From Nematostella vectensis (lineage: Eukaryota; Cnidaria; Anthozoa; Actiniaria; Edwardsiidae): a stretch of DNA of 64,000 bases. How positions within the stretch are numbered: position 1 is the stretch's first letter; the number at the start of each line of letters is the position of its first letter. This document shows positions 56,740 through 64,000 of the stretch, one piece after another. The translations under genes and the position numbers were made by a program. The DNA is taken from NCBI RefSeq assembly GCF_932526225.1, contig NC_064038.1, positions 10,973,070-11,037,069 on the forward strand, read 5' to 3'. The notes below the pieces were generated by a model. The model saw nothing but the letters and a program-made list of their open reading frames with translations, had not been told where the DNA came from and ran no database searches.

Positions 56740-57129
56740 ATATTGTAAACTATGGATATCTGGTTAGTCTGTCGTGTAGGTGAAGGGAATTATAAAACAT
56801 GAAAATTGTAATATGTGTGTGTCATGTAAGGCTGCTTTTTTGTTTTCTCTAAAAACGGATTAAAAATCACACATGTCAGAGAGATGTGCTGGTTTAGGGG
56901 GGTGGGGTGTTAGGTAATCGACCGGAAGTAAACTGGTGACAATGCGGCTTTAAACGCGTCACAGCATGAGGAGGAACCTTTAAGGATTTTTGTTGCTGTA
57001 AAAATCCCAAACTCACCATACACAAACAGTAAAATGGAAATGTTCCTGATAACACTGACTGCAGATTGCACCGATGGTTTAGAAAATAGCGGAGCCAGCG
57101 CGGCCTACGCGCCTGCGCGGAGCTCCATA

Positions 57130-57215
57130 GGTATAGAAATATGGTATAACTATGAGACTTGGTTTTGTGGTCATCGCTCGGGTACCCTGTGGTGTCACTC
57201 GCCAGTCAGTCAGCC
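57130..57215. repeat. dispersed repeat, copy 2
   Basis: Matches 29930-30027 (GGTATAACTATGAG..., CGGGTACCCTGTGGTGTCAC, CAGTCAGTCAG). A short extra copy of GCGCGGGTACCCTG follows at 57216-57229. Confidence 0.6.
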
Positions 57216-57601
57216 GCGCGGGTACCCTGAGAAGAGCTACATCTCGAAAGGAAACTAGGGATTTCCAATGACTTCAAGATTTTAGAATTTCCCTGGGGGA
57301 GCATACCCATGGCGGACTCTCCTAAAAATGTACGTCTGACAGTTTCCAAGCTTCACTAAATATATAAATGTAGCGTTTCAGCTTGCAAGGCAATCTGTAT
57401 ACAAAGCTTTGTTGTTATTACTCATTATTGTTGTTGTCGTGATGGTTTTCTACCGCTAGAGGTCTTGTCTTTCTTTTGGGTAGGTTTATTTCGTGTTGGT
57501 GAGGCCGTTTTGGAGTGTGCATCTTGGCTGCCGCGGAAAGGAAACGATGCGAATATTTACGCGGATCGGCGGATCCATGAGTAGGCGAGGACGCCTAAAC
57601 A

Positions 57602-57757
57602 CAGCGGCGTAGCAAGGATTTTTAACAGGAGGGGCCCAAAAGGTTCTTTCAAGTCATTTTCTCCTGTATTTTAGATAATGTCTCATACATTTACTGTATT
57701 TTTTGCTGTTAGAAGGGGAGGGCGGGGCCCCTGGGCCACCCCTTGGCTACGCCCCTG
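57602..57757. mobile_element. 156-bp hAT-like MITE with 5-bp target duplication (copy 2)
   Basis: Ends CAGCGGCGTAGCAAGG and (reverse complement of the right end) CAGGGGCGTAGCCAAGG. Flanked by AAACA at 57597-57601 and 57758-57762. The interior matches the element at 20481-20632 along its full length, so the two are members of one family. Confidence 0.82.
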
Positions 57758-57762
57758 AAACA

Positions 57763-58991
57763 ACCCCCTCCCCCTTACTAAGAATCCTGTGTAGATGCTA
57801 AGAGAACTAGCAAAAAGCTAGATCCGTCCCTGATAGGAATTGCTAAGAAAATATTATTAAATATAGTCAACATTATTATTATATAAGACAAAATATTTCG
57901 TACATTACGTGATTCAGTCTTTCGCTGCACCCTCGCAACCAAGACAAGTGGTCGCTTACCATAGTTACAGGGTTTTGAGTAAAATAGAAGATGGCCTATA
58001 AAAAGATACCACTAATTCGTAAGTAAGATAAAATATGCTTTAGGATCTATTTCGATTGCTGTTGAGAGTTTTCATCCTTTTTTTATATCAAAAAAAACAT
58101 TTGTTAAGCGTTTGATTTGAATTCTACTCCATCTGCTTCCGTCTGTTTTTAGTCGATTCCACAGATAACAGTACAGACATTACTAGCCATCGCATTGTGG
58201 CGACACTGGCAAGTGATCAATTTGGGCGGATATCTCACGAAGTTTTATAGAAAACTCTCTCCTGACCATAGGATAATAAGTCATTTTGAGCAATTCCAAG
58301 GCAGGTGTATCTTTTGCACCATGAAATTCAAGTGATACTTTGTGAGAGTAACATTAAACTGAGTGGATACGATGCGTGGTGGATAAAAGCGAGAAGAAAA
58401 TTATCAGCAATTATGTTTTAAAGTGCGTCCATGTTGTAAAAGCGGGTTCGCGCAGTGCTGATTGCTTCTTAAAAATTGATAAGACTTGTACGAGTAATAA
58501 AAATACTACTCAAGCTTTATGAGGCAATATCTTTTCCCATCCGAATCCCCTCTATAGAAGATTATCTGCAATTAAGCTTATATTGGCCATATATATTTGA
58601 TTCATCATGCCATTAAGAAATTCGATACGAAAAATCTAGCAAGGCGGGAAACATTTTAGGCGGGCTTTTTTTGCATTTCATTTGGATTTGCTTAATGCCA
58701 AATTCGATAAAATAGTCTTACACACAAATCGTTACCGCAAATCAAGAAGAAATACCCCTCAAAATTAGATTGGTACCGCCACACTGGTAGTAGTGCTACC
58801 AATGGCTAGTGCTTCATTCGCTTACTGACAGGACTCGTTGTCGCCGCTTCGCGACTTTTTGTGAGAAAGTGAGTGAAGCTTTGAACTCGAGCCTCTAGCA
58901 CCCAGGGTACCTTTAAAAAGCGGCCACTTTCCCACGGAACTTTGCACTCACTGGTTAATATGTCAATCCCACAACAACATTCCCCAAACAA
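57763..58991. other. intergenic DNA
   Basis: No coding gene supported; the minus-strand frame at 58806-58997 resembles nothing I know and its ORF is short. Confidence 0.4.
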
Positions 58992-59791
58992 TATCAAATG
59001 TGTTATTCGCTGGTTAATATTACAATCTCAAATTTGTTATTCACGTTAATATTACAATCTCAAATGAGTTATTCACTGGTTAGTATTAGAATCTCAAATT
59101 AGTTATTCACTTGTTTTATATTACAATATCAAATGTGTTAATCACTGGTTAATATTACAATCTCAAATGTGTTATTCACTGGTTCATATTACAATATAGA
59201 ATGTGTTATTCACTGATTAATATTACAATCTTAAATGTGTTGTTCATGGTAAACATAATAATCTCAAATGACTTATTCACTGGTTCATATTACAATATCA
59301 AATGTGTTATTCACTGGTTAATATTACAATATCAAATTTGTTATTCACGTTAATATTACAATCTCAAATGAGTTATTCACTGGTTAGTATTAGAATCTCA
59401 AATAAGTTATTCACTGGTTCATATTACAATATCAAATGTGTTAATCACTGGTTAATATTACAATCTCAAATGTGTTATTCACTGGTTAATATTACAATCT
59501 AAAATGAGTTATTCACTGGTTCATATTACAATATAGAATGTTTATTCACTGATTAATATTACAATCTCAAATGTGTTGTTCATGGTAAACATAATAATCT
59601 CAAATGACTTATTCACTGGTTCATATTACAATATCAAATGTGTTATTCACTGGTTAATATTACAATCTCATATGTGTTATTCACTGGTTAATATTACAAT
59701 CTCAAATGTGTTATTCACTGGTTAATATAATAATCTCAAATGAGTTTTTCAAGGGTTAATATTACAATCTCTAATGCGTTATTCACTGATA
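58992..59791. repeat. 34-bp AT-rich minisatellite, about 24 copies
   Basis: Unit TGTGTTATTCACTGGTTAAT then ATTACAATCTCAAA. A higher-order period of about 336 bp is visible: the odd unit GTTGTTCATGGTAAACATAA occurs at 59239 and 59575. Non-coding. Confidence 0.93.
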
Positions 59792-62376
59792 AATTACCTC
59801 TTTCAAGCAGCCAGAAAATGTTGCTATTAAATTGCAACACTAAAAACATAAAAACATGAAAGAATCTTATGAATTAAATTTCTAAAAGAACAAATTGTAT
59901 TTACTGATAATTTACGGGACAGCAGTACCTCGCTGACATAATTATATAATTAAAAAAAAACGAAATAGCGACTACAAAGTAGATATCAAAATGTACACAC
60001 GATGAAAAAAATATGAATAAATTCTACTTATTAATGCCCTTGAATATGAGTAATAAATTTTGCAACATTGAGTCGTTTCAAGTTTTATTTCTCTCAATAT
60101 TTTTATTGTTTTAAATTAACCAAAAATCGTTAACTGTTAATGTTAACTGTCAATTAGTAAACGAAAATGCACCGCTTGTCTATCAAAATTGAAATTTCTT
60201 TTCTTCCATTTCCTAAAATTGTATTATTTTCCTAAACTTTCAGCCGACTAAAAAGCCTTTTAAAGCTCTTTCCCTGCCCTCGAATCTCATTCAGTTAAGT
60301 ACGCATCGACACATTTAGTCTGCAGACGATGTCACGCTTCGCATCGTATTTCCTCATTACCTTATATGCTCGACTCATAGAAATTATCGGTCATCAAGAT
60401 AAAAATTACATGCTCTTGGCTGCATATTACAATGGAGTAACCCAGAGTAACGCAAACATGAAGGAAGAAAATTTATAGGGTAAAGCATTAGGAAGGGTGG
60501 GGCACTAAAGGGCATGCCCCTCTCTTTCTCCATATAATCTCACTCCTCCAGGAAGTGCTTAACAACTGTTATTTTCATCAAGACATTGTGCCCCCCCTAC
60601 CGCTTCCGCGCCCATAAGGGTGTTTTCGATTTAAACAAATGTAAGGGAAAGCAGTTTATACCATGATTGATAATGGCAGCAATGTAAGATTGTTTTCGTC
60701 TTGATCAAGTAAGTGATACAACTAATAAAAACTTTCTACTTCTAGCTTTTCTTTCTTTTTTTCTTTCGGACCTCGATTGTATTGCTCCTTTTTTGTGAAT
60801 TGTTTTTTCCCCACTGTTTCAGACGGCTAAAATGCGGGCGACCTTCGTCAGGATGATACAGAATAAGCAATACGAAAAATGCAACTAATTACATAAAAAA
60901 TATTAAAGTTATTGTTTTTGTTAAGAATATTTTTTAGGCATTTTTACAAGTGAGACAATTTTACTTCCCACCGCTTTTTGTGTGGTTCTCGACGCATAAA
61001 ATCACTCAATCTATATCGAAGATTGCCACTTTCACACGATCACAATATTTTCTGATGTAATTCGAGGGAAACTGGTATTTTAAGTGCGCGCTGGAAGTGT
61101 TTAAGTGTAGGAAGGCTGCTCCAAAGTACCTCATGGTAAATGCATCTCCTCTACTTTTTCTGAATTTCAAGCACACAGCGTGAGGTACTCTCACTTTAAA
61201 AGCCACACATCACTACTAATTGCTCATTATTCCAACATATTCGTGCTGAAATAGTACCCCAAACTTAGCTCAAGACAGTCTCCTTACACAACTGTCGACT
61301 TTTACGTCAATGTTTTAATTTTATGGCGAAAAATGACAGTTTGATCGAGCACTTTTATTTTGACTTTGATGTTTATTGTCGGAGCGCAGGAGTAAAATTA
61401 GCTAATCACGACAATCTTTGCCTATTTATACAGAAAAAGACAACCAAGGGCTTATAGATAAAGAAATCGCCCTCCAGCCAACCAATGGGTATAGCCTATT
61501 TTCCATGGTCATTTCTGTGATTCGTGAGCTCATCTTACGGTCCAAATTCTTTCTTTTCCCATCTGATTGGATTCAGGGAGCTAAGTTATTCCCATCTCAA
61601 GGTTAATATCGTGCTTTTTTGTCCTCAAAAGCAGAGAATAGAATCTTATCAGGAAAATATCGAATGTCTGGAGCAAATGTTACGTATCGCAAGTATACTT
61701 ACCATGATTTTAGCTTTGTTCATTTTTCCTGTTTTAACGGTATGGGCGGAAATGCCACAAGATTTTCCCTCTTAATGAGTACAAGAGAACTGATGTTTTG
61801 ATAGCTTCCAGTCAGCCCAAAACAACCGCGAGGGACGTTGGGACTAAGTGTGCTCTGATTGGCTGTCAGTGCCAGAGGAACCCTTAATGACGTTGATACG
61901 CGAGTAGCGATAAAAGGCACAAGTTGATTCAATTAAGTGCATTTCGCGGCCGTTCCCCTTACTAGCACGTTTTTAAATAGTCAAATTCTTCTCTGTAATC
62001 AAACCTAAATCAGAAAGTGCCACCTGGTGCAAGTCTGCGTTCGCTCGCGATCAAAGACAACTTCTTTGGATCCTTTTTCCGGTCTCCCGCAGACGAAGAC
62101 TGTAGAAATACTGAAGGCAAAGTAATCGAAGAACTGTAAGGGATATTTTTAAAGCTTGTTTCCGACAAAGGTAGCGACTTCGTCCAAGTTTGGGCAACAC
62201 GCGGAGAGACTGTTAAATGTCTCAGAGGAAAGGATATCTACGATCAACACTTCGTTCTGAGTTGCGAAACAAAGAAGTGCCGGTTTGGATTTAGAAGAAG
62301 GACGATAGAAAAAAGAGCTCGTAGCAGAAAAAAAAAGTGTGAAGAGAAAAGACCATCAAGAAGAAATTAAGGAGAA
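59792..62376. other. intergenic DNA upstream of the neuropeptide-type GPCR
   Basis: AT-rich, no supported gene. Small frames (61006-61206, 61418-61932) overlap on both strands and carry no recognisable domain. The region after about 61900 is less AT-rich and may hold promoter and 5' UTR exons of the GPCR. Confidence 0.4.

Positions 62377-62379
<3 letters not shown>

Positions 62380-62433
<54 letters not shown>
62380..62433. repeat. (GA)n microsatellite upstream of the GPCR
   Basis: About 25 GA units, roughly 185 bases before the receptor ATG, probably in its promoter or 5' UTR. It creates a spurious Arg/Glu-rich frame at 62339-62599. Confidence 0.9.
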
Positions 62434-62436
<3 letters not shown>

Positions 62437-62616
62437 CGACGAAAGAAAGTGGAGAATAGAAAAGCAAGTCGACAAGAGTCAAAAGGAGAGGGATAGGTCA
62501 GAAGAGAAAGGTATAAAAATAGACAAACATAATATACATAATCTGGCCGGAGGTTTGTTCCTAAAGACAGTATTTATTTCAGTGTTTATTTCCTGCTAGC
62601 CAAAACAGCTGTAAAA

Positions 62617-63225
62617 ATGAATAGCTCTAATCTAACCACACCACCGAGCAAGGCACAAGACCTCGAGTCCCAAATAGCTATGGCAATATTCGCCGTTACC
62701 CTTGTACTTGGTGTGGTAGGAAACGGACTAGTTCTTCTAGTCGTGTTCGGAAAAGGCTCGCGTACCGTAAGTGATATTTTTATTATGAATCTCTCCATCT
62801 CAGACCTGACATTCTTAATCCTCTCCCTCGCTGTAAACACGCCCAACTTCATTGGCAATCTTGTCTACTCGGTTGGGTACTGCAAGTTCGTCTGGCCCAC
62901 AATTACAGTAACGTTCTTCGCTTCAGTCTTTACTCTTTGCGCGATGGCGATGCATCGGTGCCATGGGATACTTAACCCGTTAAAGGTTAACCTAACAGAA
63001 AGGCAGGCTATTTACTGGGCTGTAGGCATATGGGGCCTGTCTTTTGTGCCCGTATTTCCACTCATGGTCGTCACGGAGATTTCTGAGGAAGGCTGTCGCG
63101 AGAATTGGAGCTTGGAGAGCTCCAAGTTCTACACCGTCGCGCTGTTTTTGCTCCAGTACATGATACCGCTTTGTGTTATTGCGGGCGCGTATAGTCAGAT
63201 CATCAGAAGACTCATCCAAAGACAG
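62617..63225 (+). CDS. class A neuropeptide-type GPCR, first coding exon (partial)
   Basis: 203 codons from the ATG (context GTAAAAATGA) to a splice donor CAG|GTAGGA at 63226, in phase 0. It covers the N-terminus with two N-glycosylation sites (NSS 2-4, NLT 5-7) and helices 1-5: GN 35-36 in helix 1, NLSISDL with D63 in helix 2, C89 before helix 3, W139 in helix 4, C160 in loop 2, and P184 in helix 5 (LLQYMIPLC, then YSQIIRRL). This pattern fits the galanin/allatostatin/tachykinin/NPY-like peptide receptors. The DRY motif at the end of helix 3 is replaced by HRC (113-115). Helices 6-7 must be in a later exon, not found before the window ends. The frame reads a further 18 codons into the intron before a stop, which is why an open frame to 63279 exists. 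Confidence 0.88.
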
Positions 63226-64000
63226 GTAGGACGCAGGAGGGATGGGATGTGGGAGATGGACAAAATAGAAACATTATAATTATTATTATCATTATTATCA
63301 ACTATTATGTTTTACAATGCATTTTATTCATCCGATATCGTTAAAATTAGGTTGCACCTATAAAGGCCGATATATGAAGTATATTTTCAATTTATCAGCT
63401 GTTTTTTTATGGCGATTCCATTGTTCTTGCAAAGACATCCACTTTTTTTGAAGGATTAAAATTAATTTTAAAATTGTAATAATTTTTTCCAGTTTTCATT
63501 CCGGTTTTGATCTTTTGGAATTAGGTGAAATGGTTACATAAATTTGTATATAACTCTGTAGTACTTGGGCGTTTTAAAATTTCGCCTTAATATAGAAAAG
63601 AATTATCCAAAATAATGTTTATTATGAAAACGTAAATAAGATAATTAGACGCCTTTTGTCGGTCATTCTTTAACCGGAATACACTTTAAAGGCAAAAAAG
63701 GCCGAAAACGTTTGTATTTTCCGAGCTTATTTCCTTACCTAATTGTCTCGTTTGTCATTTTTCCGATTCCTTGAGCGAAAAACAAAACTCCCCGAGGGAT
63801 ATCCGTGTCCTTCTATCGTATTATCCGGGATGCGTGGGAATAACATTGATACAGAGTGATCTTACAGTCAAGATTTGAAGCTTTTAAAACGTTTTTTTTA
63901 ACTGACTTTTTCGCAGATTGAAATTTCACTCACATATGTCAGCTTCAGCACGTATGTTTTTTCCACTTTAAGATTATGGCCCTATCTTATCTGACGTACC
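63226..64000 (+). other. intron of the GPCR, no further exon seen
   Basis: AT-rich sequence without a receptor-like frame (no CWxP or NPxxY motif found by eye). The remaining exon(s) probably lie beyond the window. Confidence 0.55.

Noticed and set aside
62339-62599. Arg/Glu-rich 86-codon frame upstream of the GPCR
   Set aside because: Made by the GA microsatellite; ends before the receptor ATG.

Overview
The window reads as nuclear DNA of an anthozoan cnidarian, most likely a sea anemone. Genes are intron-rich with GT-AG junctions and animal polyadenylation signals. A complete animal MEK1/2 kinase gene, a BTB-Kelch gene, rhodopsin-class receptors and a secreted cysteine-rich protein ending in a ShKT domain are present. 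Between them lies AT-rich DNA full of minisatellites and decayed transposons. The species is an inference from protein content and repeat style; nothing here fixes it.

Layout: 1-11.1 kb holds a complete nine-exon MAP2K1/2 (MEK) gene on +, with a LINE fragment and AT microsatellites in its introns. 14.4-20.7 kb is a nest of decayed transposons: a broken Ty3/Gypsy element, older inverted-repeat elements, and small elements with CAG...CTG ends and 5-bp target duplications. 22.1-23.1 kb is a single-exon ankyrin-repeat gene with a TATA box and a polyA signal. 24.5-28.4 kb (-) is a multi-exon gene for a secreted protein: signal peptide, two GCC-type cysteine cassettes, and a C-terminal ShKT domain. 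It is flanked on both sides by arrays of one ~35-bp minisatellite and carries a 41-bp array in an intron. 30.7-33.3 kb has a DIRS-like reverse-transcriptase remnant and a 5'-truncated LINE with a C-terminal C2H2 finger. 34.8-36.5 kb (-) is an intronless Kelch-like gene. 37.7-38.5 kb is a 95-bp satellite rich in CRE (TGACGTCA) octamers.

41.7-47.3 kb is a recent ~2.8-kb tandem duplication of a single-exon class A GPCR together with its downstream 21-bp and 42-bp repeats. It runs into about 9.4 kb of G-rich 42-bp minisatellite (46.6-56.0 kb) that contains its own 2,137-bp higher-order duplication. 56.4-62.4 kb is mostly non-coding with small transposons and a 34-bp AT-rich array. 62.6-63.2 kb (+) is the first coding exon of a neuropeptide-type GPCR that continues past the window.

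The genes form no operon or shared pathway; each stands alone. The most unusual biology is the ShKT gene in its minisatellite setting, the duplicated GPCR with uneven divergence, the CRE-dense satellite upstream of the Kelch-like gene, and a family of short hAT-like elements recognisable from three copies with perfect 5-bp target duplications. All exon structures were read by eye from splice sites and reading phase; no search was run.
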